DNA of 64,000 nt, from positions 1 through 64,000 of the forward strand of contig JAQGIF010000204.1 of NCBI GenBank assembly GCA_028291345.1. The letters are read 5' to 3'. Numbering within the stretch: the stretch's first letter is position 1; each line of letters opens with the position of its first letter. Below the pieces are notes generated by a model that made no database searches, was not told where the DNA came from, and was given only the letters and a program-made list of their open reading frames with translations. Origin of the DNA: Rhodospirillales bacterium (lineage in GTDB: Bacteria > Pseudomonadota > Alphaproteobacteria > BOG-932 > Roseiterribacteraceae). Positions 1-8,251 of the stretch are shown piece after piece. The position numbers and the translations under genes were made by a program.

Positions 1-1
1 G

Positions 2-190
2 GTCGGCAGCGACAATGCCTATCCGTTGGTCGATGTCATTCTCGAAAAGCCGCCCCCCGAACTGCTGTCAAAGGCTGAGGCCGCGGCGGAATATTGCCCG
101 AACGGGGTCATCACCATCGTCTATGAGACTGACGGCCGTGATCCACCATCTCTGCCTGATAACCTGCACCAATCCCGATGCCGTCGATAA
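2..190 (+). CDS. Ferredoxin C-terminal part, probably [3Fe-4S] type (5' end outside window)
   Basis: Only the last 62 codons are in the window. The reading frame is open from the first bases and carries AEAAAEYCPNGVITIV, which resembles the last cysteine-proline segment of small [3Fe-4S] ferredoxins (AxxxCPxxAIxV) that donate electrons to P450s. The upstream cysteines would lie before the window. After the VYE that normally ends the family there are about 20 more residues of unlikely composition, so the natural stop may have been lost together with damage to the overlapping downstream gene. A P450 electron donor would fit the neighbourhood, but the only P450 in view has its own [2Fe-2S] ferredoxin. 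Family assignment is moderate because so little is visible. Confidence 0.5.
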   Translation, partial: VGSDNAYPLVDVILEKPPPELLSKAEAAAEYCPNGVITIVYETDGRDPPSLPDNLHQSRCRR

Positions 191-437
191 GATGCACGGC
201 AAGCAATAGATGCCGCCTACCGAAAGCTGCCGTCTCTGATCCCAGGCATCCTGTCAATGCAAGCGGGCCGCGACCTCGCGCTGCTCAAAGACAATGCCGA
301 TTATGCCCTCTATGCGTTGTTTGAAAGCGCAGCTGCGTTCGAGCCCTTTTTCGGTGCATAACGCCTATATGGCAATCATCTGCCCGGCACTTGGTCGCTA
401 TATGGCCAGCTACGGCACGGCACAGTTCGAGAGTTGA
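123..437 (+). pseudogene. Frameshifted Dabb (stress-responsive A/B barrel) protein
   Basis: No single frame is open, but three consecutive segments read as one small Dabb protein. Frame A from ATG 123 gives VIHHLCLITCTNPDAVDKM and stops at 209. Frame B from 209 gives LPSLIPGILSMQAGRDLALL, then YALYALFESAAAFEPFFGA, and stops at 361. Frame A resumes at 360 with AYMAIICPALGRYMASYG and ends at 437. The pattern H-x-V/L at the start, PGI-x-S-x-x-x-G-R in the middle and a final Y-M-x-x-x-C-P-A is the usual Dabb layout, and total length (about 100 residues) matches. Two indels are needed, so the copy is probably dead unless the read is wrong. It overlaps the ferredoxin frame at its start. Confidence 0.6.
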
Positions 438-442
438 CCCTG

Positions 443-1114
443 CTAAATGTTGTTGATGGCGGTCAGTAGCATCAACTTGCAGCGCCGCAGATGCCGCTGT
501 TCGCCGCGCAGCGATTTTTCCAGCACCTTCTCGATCGTCAGCCCGGTCAGCAGGCAGTGCACGAAGATCAGCACCTCCTGAAGCTGATCGTCAGTCAGTT
601 CGCTGTCGTGGAAAATCTCATGCAGCGTCTTGATGTGCTCGCGGGCGCGCTGGTCGAACGTCGCCATGCCTGGCGAATGGCCGTTGATTTCGCGCCCGGC
701 CAGCAGGATTTCCAGCCCGGCCAGATAAACGTCGTCCTGGTAATGCTCCCACATGCAATCGACGAAGGCGTCGGCACGGTCGGCTAAGGTGCCGGTGCGC
801 AGATGCGGGGCCGAAACCCGGGCGATGAATTTCTCGTGCGAGATCGTCATAACGGCTTCGAGGATGTCCTCCTTCGAGCCGAAATGATGTTGCGCCGCGC
901 CCCAGGTGATCCCCGCCCGCTCGGCGATCCTGCTGGCGCTTGCTGCGGAAAACCCGCCCTCCTTGATCAGCGATATCGCGGAATTCAATATCTTCTCGCG
1001 GGTGTTCTTGGATTTCTGGGCCTGCCGGCCCAGTGCCACGTCACTGTCGGTCAATTCCCCATGCTCCGTAAGGAATGGTGCTTGCGTGCGAACACCGCGT
1101 ATGTTCGAAAGCAT
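443..1114 (-). CDS. TetR/AcrR family transcriptional regulator
   Basis: The N-terminal helix-turn-helix is clear: TREKILNSAISLIKEGGF, then SASRIAERAGITWGAAQHHF and GSKEDILEAV, the classic TetR DNA-binding signature. The C-terminal ligand domain is not diagnostic. The frame is open to 1159. I place the start at ATG 1114, but a TTG at 1054 preceded by GGAG gives 203 residues, the usual family length, and may be the true start. It is divergent from the SDR at 1182 and probably controls that gene and the following PQQ dehydrogenase. A short dyad (TATG-N8-CATA, 1100-1115) lies between the TTG start and the SDR and is a possible operator. The inducer cannot be inferred. Confidence 0.85.
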   Translation of the reverse strand: MLSNIRGVRTQAPFLTEHGELTDSDVALGRQAQKSKNTREKILNSAISLIKEGGFSAASASRIAERAGITWGAAQHHFGSKEDILEAVMTISHEKFIARVSAPHLRTGTLADRADAFVDCMWEHYQDDVYLAGLEILLAGREINGHSPGMATFDQRAREHIKTLHEIFHDSELTDDQLQEVLIFVHCLLTGLTIEKVLEKSLRGEQRHLRRCKLMLLTAINNI

Positions 1115-1115
1115 A
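1100..1115. promoter_or_regulatory. Candidate TetR operator dyad
   Basis: TATG-N8-CATA with a central TTCGAA lies upstream of the divergent SDR gene, and upstream of the TetR gene if that gene starts at 1054. The arms are only four bases, so this is a weak candidate based on position and symmetry. Confidence 0.2.
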
Positions 1116-1181
1116 GTGAAAGACAGCACAGCACAGTCGCCGCCGCAATGCCGGCACATCTGAAATCACGGGAGGATACTC

Positions 1182-1943
1182 ATGGGAATTCTTGACGGTA
1201 AAGTCGCGATCGTGACCGGCGCGGGCCAGGGCGTGGGCGAGGGCATCGCAGTCGCGCTGGCGAAGGAGGGCGCAACCCTCGTCGTCGCGGGGCGCACCGC
1301 TTCAAAAGTGGAGCGCACGGCGAAAAAGATTCAGGACTTCGGTGGCAAGGCGCTCGCCGTCGGCTGCGACGTTTGCAGGCCGGAGGATATCGCCAGCACT
1401 ATCGAACTGACGCTGAAGACCTTCGGCGGCATCGACATCCTCGTGAACAATGCGCAGATCGTGCATAACGACTTGCTGAACAATCTCGACGACCGACAAT
1501 TCACCGAGACCTTCGATTCCGGCCCCTTCGCCACCTTCCGCTTCATGAAGGCGGTCTATCCGCATCTGAAGGCGCGCGGCGGCGGCCATATCGTCAATCT
1601 GGCGACCTCGGCGGCGCAGCGCTGGGACGCCAAGGGTTACGGTGTCTATGCCGCCGCCAAGCAGGCCATTCGCATCCTATCGCGCACGGCGGCGCATGAG
1701 TGGGCGCTGGACAATATCCGCGTGAACTCCGTCGCACCGCTCTCGATGTCGCCTGCGCTGGAGGGCTGGATGGCTGCCGACCCGGTCGGCACCAAGGCGT
1801 TCCTGGATACCGTGCCCTCGCGCCATATCGGCGATCCGGAACTCGATATCGGCCGCGCGGTGGTTTTCCTCTGCGGCCCGGATTCCCGCTACGTCACCGG
1901 CGTTACCTTGCCGCTCGATGGCGGGCAGGCCAATTTCGGCTAA
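1182..1943 (+). CDS. SDR family NAD(P)-dependent oxidoreductase
   Basis: Classical short-chain dehydrogenase of 253 residues. It has TGAGQGVGEG (cofactor glycine motif) near residue 13, NNAQ in place of the usual NNAG, LATSAAQ with the catalytic serine, YGVYAAAK with the Tyr-x3-Lys pair, and DGGQANFG at the C-terminus. A strong ribosome site (GGGAGG) precedes ATG 1182. It presumably oxidises a hydroxyl or reduces a keto group of the pathway substrate; the sequence does not show which. It is the first gene on the plus strand after the divergent TetR regulator, and a PQQ dehydrogenase follows after about 95 bases, so SDR and quinoprotein may act on related alcohols. Confidence 0.9.
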   Translation: MGILDGKVAIVTGAGQGVGEGIAVALAKEGATLVVAGRTASKVERTAKKIQDFGGKALAVGCDVCRPEDIASTIELTLKTFGGIDILVNNAQIVHNDLLNNLDDRQFTETFDSGPFATFRFMKAVYPHLKARGGGHIVNLATSAAQRWDAKGYGVYAAAKQAIRILSRTAAHEWALDNIRVNSVAPLSMSPALEGWMAADPVGTKAFLDTVPSRHIGDPELDIGRAVVFLCGPDSRYVTGVTLPLDGGQANFG

Positions 1944-2039
1944 CACCGCAAGGGGCGTTAAAAAACAATTCTCCTGAAATTTTTTTTGTGGCTTTATGGT
2001 TTCAGGGAAATAAAACGCGCGAAGGGCGGCGGATCGGGG

Positions 2040-4052
2040 ATGAAGCGGATCAAGCCGATAGGGCTGGCGGTTTTCGCACTGCTAGTCGTTGTGGCGGCCT
2101 ATGCCGAGAGTCGGCTGGCGTTCGCTCCCCCCGCAATTGCCGCCGGCACGACGACGGTTGCCCCGGCAACGGCCGACTGGCCGTTCGTCGGCGGTGATAT
2201 CGGCGGCCAGCGTTACTCACCGCTGAACCAGATCGGCAAGAACAATGTCCGCAGCCTGAAGGTCGCCTGGACCTATCACACCGGCGATTTCTCGGTCGGT
2301 GACGCCACCCATTCGACCACCGCCTTCGAGGCCTCGCCGATCGAGGTGGACGGCACGCTCTATCTCTGCACGCCCAATGATCGGGTCATTGCGCTCGATC
2401 CCGAAACCGGCAGGGAAAAGTGGAAGTTCGTGCCGACCGTCAACCAGGATGGAGTCTATGAGGCTGTGTGCCGTGGCGTCAGCCATTGGCGCGACCAGGC
2501 GGCGGCGTCAGGCGTGGTGTGCCGCGACCGCATCTATGTCGGCACGATCGACGGCCGTCTGATCGGGCTCGACGCCGGGACCGGAAAGCCCTGCCAGGAT
2601 TTCGGAACCGGCGGAACTGTCGATCTCAAGACCGGCCTCGGCGATGTACGGCCCGGCGAATATTACATGACCTCGCCGCCGCTGATCGTTGGCGACCTTG
2701 CCGTCACCAGTGCCTTCGTTAAGGACGTTCAACGGGTCGATGCGCCCAGCGGCGCGGTGCGTGCCTTCGATGCGCGAACGGGGGAGCTCAAATGGGTTTG
2801 GGACCCCGTGCCGCCGGAAAAGACTCCGGTTACGGCGGATCAGGTGAAGCAGGGAACCGTGATCACCCGCGGCACGCCCAACAGCTGGGGTGTGATGTCG
2901 GCCGACCCGGCCCAGGGCGTCGTCTATATCGGCACCGGCAATGGCTCGCCCGACCATTATGGCGGCATCGAGCGCGGCAATATGGATTATTTCGGCTCCT
3001 CAATCGTGGCGCTGGATGCCGCAACCGGGGCAATACGGTGGCATTTCCAGACAGTGCATCACGATCTGTGGGACTATGATGTCGCGGCCCAGCCTGTCTT
3101 TTACCAGCACCATGGCGCGGGTGGCACCTTCCCGGCGGTGATTGGCGCGACCAAGCTTGGCTTCCTGTTCCTGCTGAACGGGCAGGACGGCAAGCCGATC
3201 TTTCCAGTCGAGGAAAGACTAGTCCCGCGATCGACCACCCCCGGTGAGCGCAGTTCGCCGACCCAGCCTTTTCCGACCAAGCCCGCGCCGATCCTGCCGG
3301 AGAAGCTAACCCATGACAGCGCCTGGGGCGTGACATTCTGGGATCGGGGAAAATGCCGCGAAGCTTTCGACGCGCTGGATTATGACGGGCCTTTCACCCC
3401 GCCCTCACTTAAGGGCATCCTCGAATATCCCGGCCTGGGCGGCGGCGTTAATTGGGGCTCCGTCTCGGTCGATCCCGCGCGCCACCGCATGATCGTCAAT
3501 GTCCAAATGCTGCCCTTCTATATTAAGCTGGTGCCGCGCGAGCAGCTCAAGGACGACAAGCGTGCCGCCAGCGATCTGGTTGGCCTGGGGCCCCAGGCCG
3601 GAACGCCCTATGCGGTCGCGCGAGGTCCGTTCCTGTCGCCCTACAATACGCCCTGCGTGCCGCCGCCCTGGGGCAAACTGGTGGCGATTGATCTCGATAC
3701 AGGTGAGCGGATTTGGGAAAAGACGCTGGGTACGCTCAATGCAAACCCGAAAGCCCCGCTGGTCGGCGACTTCTTCAAATGGGGCACGCCCAATCTTGGC
3801 GGGTCGCTGCAGACCGCCAGTGGCCTGCTGTTCATCGGTGCGACGATGGATAAATATCTCCGCGCCATCGATAGCGACACCGGCGACGAACTATGGCGCT
3901 ACGAACTGCCTTTTGCGGCGCAAAGTACGCCGATGACCTACAAGCTGAAGGCCGACGGCAAACAATATCTGGTCGTCGCAGCCGGCGGCCACGGTGCGCT
4001 GGGGGTCGAGCCCGGAGACGCACTGATCGCATTCACCATCGACGAGCAATGA
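2040..4052 (+). CDS. PQQ-dependent dehydrogenase, glucose/quinate/shikimate family
   Basis: Periplasmic quinoprotein of 670 residues with an eight-bladed propeller. Residues 1-25 (MKRIKPIGLAVFALLVVV) form a signal peptide or single anchor. Then come DWPFVGGDIGGQRYSPLNQI, the standard opening of the family, FQTVHHDLWDYDV with the catalytic aspartate, and GVNWGSVSVDP near the end. The five-helix membrane domain of glucose dehydrogenases and a haem c domain are both absent, so electrons must pass to a separate acceptor. The frame is open from 1986, but ATG 2040 gives the clean signal peptide. PQQ biosynthesis genes are not in the window. Likely role: periplasmic oxidation of a hydroxyl or aldehyde on the substrate. 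Two small ORFs inside it are shadows. Confidence 0.9.
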   Translation: MKRIKPIGLAVFALLVVVAAYAESRLAFAPPAIAAGTTTVAPATADWPFVGGDIGGQRYSPLNQIGKNNVRSLKVAWTYHTGDFSVGDATHSTTAFEASPIEVDGTLYLCTPNDRVIALDPETGREKWKFVPTVNQDGVYEAVCRGVSHWRDQAAASGVVCRDRIYVGTIDGRLIGLDAGTGKPCQDFGTGGTVDLKTGLGDVRPGEYYMTSPPLIVGDLAVTSAFVKDVQRVDAPSGAVRAFDARTGELKWVWDPVPPEKTPVTADQVKQGTVITRGTPNSWGVMSADPAQGVVYIGTGNGSPDHYGGIERGNMDYFGSSIVALDAATGAIRWHFQTVHHDLWDYDVAAQPVFYQHHGAGGTFPAVIGATKLGFLFLLNGQDGKPIFPVEERLVPRSTTPGERSSPTQPFPTKPAPILPEKLTHDSAWGVTFWDRGKCREAFDALDYDGPFTPPSLKGILEYPGLGGGVNWGSVSVDPARHRMIVNVQMLPFYIKLVPREQLKDDKRAASDLVGLGPQAGTPYAVARGPFLSPYNTPCVPPPWGKLVAIDLDTGERIWEKTLGTLNANPKAPLVGDFFKWGTPNLGGSLQTASGLLFIGATMDKYLRAIDSDTGDELWRYELPFAAQSTPMTYKLKADGKQYLVVAAGGHGALGVEPGDALIAFTIDEQ

Positions 4053-4071
4053 TCAATAGGAGGAATCGTCC

Positions 4072-4464
4072 ATGAGTATCGAAGCCAACAAGAAGATTGT
4101 CGAAGCCTATTTCACCGCCCAGCGTTCAGGTGATTTGTTCAAGGGGCTGGCGCTGCTGGCGGACGACGCCACTTGGTCGGTTCCCGGCAACTGGGAAATG
4201 GCCGGCACCTTCACCAAGCCGCAGATGGCCAAGATGATGGAAGGCCTCAACATGTTCGATGGCGGGCTCAATTTCGAGCACCACTCGATCACCGCCGAGG
4301 ATGACCGGGTCGCGGTGCTGACCGTCGTCAACGGCAAGCTCAAGGACGGGCGGATCTATCGCAACAACATCTTCTTCCTCTTCGTCATCCGCGACGGGAT
4401 GATCCACCACGTGACTGAGGTGGTGGATTCCCATCATTCCCGGCAGTTCTGGCTGGGGAAATAG
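4072..4464 (+). CDS. SnoaL-like / NTF2-fold protein
   Basis: 130 residues with AGGAGG seven bases before ATG 4072. The pattern IVEAYFTAQRSGDLFKGLA, LLADDATWSVPG, then GRIYRNNIFFLFVIRDGMI and VTEVVDSHH is that of NTF2-fold (SnoaL_2-type) proteins, which include polyketide cyclases, limonene epoxide hydrolase relatives and many catabolic-cluster proteins of unknown role. It is closely similar in layout to the protein at 14234-14620, suggesting paralogues within this region. It follows the PQQ dehydrogenase by 19 bases and is probably co-transcribed with it. Substrate unknown; it may be an isomerase, a hydrolase or a binding protein. Confidence 0.8.
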   Translation: MSIEANKKIVEAYFTAQRSGDLFKGLALLADDATWSVPGNWEMAGTFTKPQMAKMMEGLNMFDGGLNFEHHSITAEDDRVAVLTVVNGKLKDGRIYRNNIFFLFVIRDGMIHHVTEVVDSHHSRQFWLGK

Positions 4465-4479
4465 ACGGCACCTATTTTG

Positions 4480-5454
4480 TCAATTGCGCGGTCGTGTTGA
4501 GCTCCGAGCCACGAACCCACCCTTGGCGAATTGCTGCCGGAACGTCCGGGGTGCGGCGCCGGTCGCGCGGTGGAAGGCCATGGAAAAGCTGCTGGGATCG
4601 GTGAAGCCGATCTGCGAGGAGATTTCCTTCAGCGGCAATTCGGTATCGCACAGCAGGGATTTCGCCTTCGCCACCCACGCGTCGCGAACATATTCGTGCA
4701 GTGTCTGCTTGGTGGTCTGCTTGAACAGGCGGCGCAGATGGCGGCAGCTGATGCCGCACAAAGCAGCCAACTCTGTTACGTTGCCGGTCGCGCCCGGATG
4801 GCTATCGATATAGCCGAGGATACGCCGCAGCTGCCACGGCGCCAGCCCCCCGGCGATCATCTCCGGCTCGGGATCGATTGCGCGCAGATGGCGGGCCAGA
4901 TCGATGGCGATGGCGATGCCCAGCCCCTCGGCTAGCGCCTCGACGCCAAACCCGGGGGCCAGAACCTCGTGGGCCAGACGCATCATGGCTTCGTGCAGAC
5001 GCGCGTCACGTATATCCAGGCAATGCTTCAAGATATCGGGCGTCAGCATGTCGCCGATCCCGGTCAGCGCCTTGAAGCGCGTGGGCTCATAGCGACAGCG
5101 CACGAAGCGGATTGGGCCGCCCGATGCGCGCGATCGCAACGGAATTCCCGCCGGCACCAGTATCATGTCGCCAATATCGACAAATGTCGCGTCATTGCCG
5201 TCGGTTTCGAACAGCCCCTGCGAATAGCGGTGACGCGGCGACATCAGCATGGCCAGCGTGTACTCGTCCATGCTTTGGGTCGATTCTGCGGATTGCGCCC
5301 AGTCAAAGCTTCCGACTTGCACGATCATCCCCGGAACGCGGAGTTCCGCCTCGATCGCCCACGGGTCTTCAACAGTGCTCAACTCTCCGACGGTATCGTC
5401 ATCTTTCGCCACGCCCCGCTTTTGGTCACAAATATCAACTTTGTCCACATCCAT
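4480..5454 (-). CDS. AraC family transcriptional regulator
   Basis: 324 residues. The N-terminal half is a cupin-like sensing domain (DATFVDIGDMILVPAGIPL). The C-terminal 100 residues hold two helix-turn-helix units: VTELAALCGISCRHLRRLF and EISSQIGFTDPSSFSMAFHR followed by GAAPRTFRQQF, the AraC signature. It is divergent from the seven-gene operon starting at 5554 and so is the obvious candidate to activate it in the presence of substrate. It converges with the SnoaL gene at 4464. No clear ribosome site precedes the chosen ATG. The effector is unknown. Confidence 0.9.
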   Translation of the reverse strand: MDVDKVDICDQKRGVAKDDDTVGELSTVEDPWAIEAELRVPGMIVQVGSFDWAQSAESTQSMDEYTLAMLMSPRHRYSQGLFETDGNDATFVDIGDMILVPAGIPLRSRASGGPIRFVRCRYEPTRFKALTGIGDMLTPDILKHCLDIRDARLHEAMMRLAHEVLAPGFGVEALAEGLGIAIAIDLARHLRAIDPEPEMIAGGLAPWQLRRILGYIDSHPGATGNVTELAALCGISCRHLRRLFKQTTKQTLHEYVRDAWVAKAKSLLCDTELPLKEISSQIGFTDPSSFSMAFHRATGAAPRTFRQQFAKGGFVARSSTRPRN

Positions 5455-5553
5455 TGCATCGTGCGGGTTTTAAAGGCCGGAGTGGCGGGGTACTTCCTAT
5501 CCTCAATAGCAATGGTCCGCATGCACGCAGTGGGACCGAGACGGGGAAGCGCG

Positions 5554-5937
5554 ATGGCCGACGACGAACGCCGCAAGAAGGGGATGGAATATTTCGACGA
5601 GGTCTATGGCGGGATTGTTCCCTTTCCGGCCAAGGAGCTCCACGACGATTTCCTCTTCAACACCGTCGATCAGCTATTCTCCGAGGTCTGGTCGCGCCCG
5701 ACCATGTCGATCCGGGACCGGCGCCTGTTCGTGATGGGCATGATCGCAGCCCAGGCCGAGGCCGATACATTCGAAATCCAAATCCGCGCCGCGCTTCATA
5801 AGGGCGAACTGACGCCCGACGAAATCCGGGAGCTGGCGGTTATTTTGCCCTATTATGTCGGTTATCCGCGCGGCAGCCGGATGCGCGCCGTGACCCAGCG
5901 GGTGCTGGCCGAAATCGAGAAGAAGCCTGCGCCATGA
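5554..5937 (+). CDS. Carboxymuconolactone decarboxylase family protein
   Basis: 127 residues starting at ATG 5554 with GGGGAAG upstream; the open frame runs much further back but that part is a shadow of the AraC gene. The sequence (KGMEYFDEVYGG, MSIRDRRLFVMGMIAAQAEA, then GELTPDEIRELAVILPYYVG and YPRGSRMRAV) matches the gamma-carboxymuconolactone decarboxylase family, not the AhpD peroxidase branch, since no Cys-x2-Cys is present. The family includes decarboxylases and lactone-acting enzymes, but many members in catabolic clusters have no known role. It is the first gene of the operon and overlaps the next gene by four bases (ATGA). Confidence 0.85.
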   Translation: MADDERRKKGMEYFDEVYGGIVPFPAKELHDDFLFNTVDQLFSEVWSRPTMSIRDRRLFVMGMIAAQAEADTFEIQIRAALHKGELTPDEIRELAVILPYYVGYPRGSRMRAVTQRVLAEIEKKPAP

Positions 5938-6773
5938 AGGTCGGATTCATCGGTGTCGGCAATATCGGGAAACCGATGGCGGAGCAGCTTGCCAAGCCGC
6001 CGTTCGACCTGACGGTCTTCGACGTCTCGGCCGCGGCGACAGCGCCGTTTGCAGGAAGTGCCCGCATCGCGGGGTCGCCCGCGGAACTTGGCCGACATGC
6101 CGATGTCGTGGGTATTTGCGTGCGGCATGACGCGGACGTAACCGCCGTCGTGACCGCCAAAAACGGCCTGCTGGAGACGCTTCAGCCCGGCGCCATCATT
6201 GCCATCCACAGCACGGTCCGCCCGGCGACTGTGCGAACCCTGGCGGAGGCGGGTATGGCCAAAGACGTGCATGTGCTCGACGCGGCAGTATCGGGCGGCC
6301 CGGCAGGCGCGGTCGCGCGCAAGCTGGTCGCGATGGTCGGCGGTGAGGCCGAGCCGGTGGCGCGGCTGAAGCCGATGCTCGAGGCGTTTTCCGGTACCAT
6401 CATCCACGCCGGCGGCATCGGCACCGGGATGGCGCTCAAGCTCTGCAATAATCTCGTCACCTATATGCAGCTTCAGGCAGCGATCGAGGGCTTCGGCCTC
6501 GCCGCGGCGGGCGGCCTGGATGGAAAGGTGCTGCGTGATGTGATGGCTGCCAACGGCAACCTGACCACCGCGATGGGGCAGTATCTCGATTTTTGCAATA
6601 ACGGCGCGAAGCAGTTGGGCGAGGACGGCTATTGGGCGTTCAAGGACGCCACGGCCGGCTTGGCCGAGAAGGATCTCGATTTCGCCTTGGCCTTTGCCGA
6701 GGACGTCGGTTTCCCGATCAAGGGGACCGAGGCGATCCGACAGGTGATCCGCACCGGCCTGAAGAGCAGGTAG
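5934..6773 (+). CDS. NAD(P)-dependent oxidoreductase, 3-hydroxyisobutyrate dehydrogenase family
   Basis: 279 residues. It opens with a Rossmann motif, VGFIGVGNIGKPMAEQL. It then has AAVSGGPAGAVARKLVAMVG, the substrate-binding loop of beta-hydroxyacid dehydrogenases, and GIGTGMALKLCNNLV with the catalytic lysine and asparagine. The family oxidises beta-hydroxyacids or reduces their semialdehydes with NAD(P). Here it sits between a CMD-like protein and an aldehyde dehydrogenase, so a pathway hydroxyacid or hydroxyketone is a likely substrate. Start overlaps the stop of the upstream gene, indicating translational coupling. Tartronate-semialdehyde reductase activity would be an alternative but nothing else in the operon supports that. 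Confidence 0.88.
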   Translation: MKVGFIGVGNIGKPMAEQLAKPPFDLTVFDVSAAATAPFAGSARIAGSPAELGRHADVVGICVRHDADVTAVVTAKNGLLETLQPGAIIAIHSTVRPATVRTLAEAGMAKDVHVLDAAVSGGPAGAVARKLVAMVGGEAEPVARLKPMLEAFSGTIIHAGGIGTGMALKLCNNLVTYMQLQAAIEGFGLAAAGGLDGKVLRDVMAANGNLTTAMGQYLDFCNNGAKQLGEDGYWAFKDATAGLAEKDLDFALAFAEDVGFPIKGTEAIRQVIRTGLKSR

Positions 6774-6777
6774 ACGT

Positions 6778-8238
6778 ATGACAAAGTTCGAAGACTCGCT
6801 TCTCTATATCGACGGGAAGTTCGCGCCGGCCAAAAACGGCAAGACATATCCCAATGTCGCCCCAGCGACCGGCGAGATCATAGGCTATGCCGCCGACGGT
6901 TCGACCGAGGACATGGACACCGCCATTGCCGCCGCTCGACGAGCTTTCGATGGGCGCGACTGGTCGACGGACCGGGACTTGCGGCTGCGCGTTCTAACTC
7001 AGTTTCGTGATGGGCTTCATGCCAGCCGCGAACGGATCAAGGCGCTCGCCGTTGCCGAAGCCGGTTCGCCCCTGGGCTGCATCGCCGGCCCGCAACGCGA
7101 CGCACCGATCAGCTTCGTCGATTTTGGCCTGGAGATGCTCAAGAGCTATGTGTTCGAGCGGGAATTGCCGGTCGCCAACACGATGGGCGTTCCCAGCCGC
7201 CGCCTGATCTGGAAAGAAGCGGCAGGCGTCGTTGGCGCCATAACGCCGTGGAACGTGCCGCTCCAGATCAATCTGGCCAAATGCTTCCCCGCGCTCGCCG
7301 CCGGTTGCACGGTCGTGCTCAAGCCCGCGCCGGAAACGCCGTGGTTGGCGACGATCCTGGCAGAGATCGCCGATAAGACGGACATGCCGCCCGGCGTCTT
7401 TAATGTGATCACCAGCGCGCAACCCGCCTTGGTCGGTGAGCAGCTGGTCACCGATCCACGCGTGGATATGATCTCCTTCACCGGCTCGACCGCGACCGGC
7501 CGGCTGATCATGGCGGCGGCGTCGGAGCAGATCAAAAAAGTCTTCCTGGAATTGGGCGGCAAGTCGGCTTTCGTCGTTCTCGACGATGCGGACTTCGAAC
7601 TGGTGATCCCGACCTCGGCCTTCTTCGTTTTATACCATGCCGGCCAGGGCTGCGCCTCGCTCACTCGCCTGCTGGTGCCGCGCAATCGCTATGACGAGGC
7701 GATCGGCATGCTGAAGACCGCGTTCGAGGCAATGCCCTATACAGACCCGACCGCCGAAAATCAGATCATGGGGCCGTTGATTTCCGAGCGGCAGCGCCAG
7801 CGCGTGCTGGAGTACGTGAAGATCGGCCTCGATGAGGGCGCACGGCTGGTTACCGGCGGCGATATGCCGCACGGCAAAAAGGGCTTTTACGTACAGCCGA
7901 CAGTCTTCGCCGATGTCGATAACTCCATGCGGATCGCGCAGGAGGAAATCTTCGGCCCGGTGCTGGTCGTCATCCCGCATGACGGCGACGAGGATGCGGT
8001 GAGGATAGCCAACGACTCCATTTTTGGCCTGTCCGGCGGCGTCGCCTCCGCTTCCACCGAGCGGGCGCTCGCCGTGGCGCGGCGCATCCGCACCGGCACT
8101 TTTTCTGTCAATGGCGCCAATTATTTCGCCGCCGACACGCCGTTCGGCGGCTACAAGCAGAGCGGCATCGGCCGTGAGATGGGACGCGAAGGCTTCGAGG
8201 AATATCTCGAAACCAAATCGGTGGCGATTCCCGCATGA
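6778..8238 (+). CDS. Aldehyde dehydrogenase family protein
   Basis: 486 residues, the normal length. Visible landmarks are GVVGAITPWNVPLQIN (active-site Asn), FTGSTATGRLI (NAD-binding loop), FLELGGKSAFVV (general-base Glu), GQGCASLTRLLV (nucleophilic Cys) and EEIFGPVLVVIP. The enzyme should oxidise an aldehyde to the acid with NAD(P). It begins four bases after the previous gene and is followed after 13 bases by an SDR, so an alcohol-to-aldehyde-to-acid sequence within the operon is likely. The family is broad, so the actual aldehyde cannot be named. Confidence 0.92.
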   Translation: MTKFEDSLLYIDGKFAPAKNGKTYPNVAPATGEIIGYAADGSTEDMDTAIAAARRAFDGRDWSTDRDLRLRVLTQFRDGLHASRERIKALAVAEAGSPLGCIAGPQRDAPISFVDFGLEMLKSYVFERELPVANTMGVPSRRLIWKEAAGVVGAITPWNVPLQINLAKCFPALAAGCTVVLKPAPETPWLATILAEIADKTDMPPGVFNVITSAQPALVGEQLVTDPRVDMISFTGSTATGRLIMAAASEQIKKVFLELGGKSAFVVLDDADFELVIPTSAFFVLYHAGQGCASLTRLLVPRNRYDEAIGMLKTAFEAMPYTDPTAENQIMGPLISERQRQRVLEYVKIGLDEGARLVTGGDMPHGKKGFYVQPTVFADVDNSMRIAQEEIFGPVLVVIPHDGDEDAVRIANDSIFGLSGGVASASTERALAVARRIRTGTFSVNGANYFAADTPFGGYKQSGIGREMGREGFEEYLETKSVAIPA

Positions 8239-8251
8239 GATGGGCCCAGGC

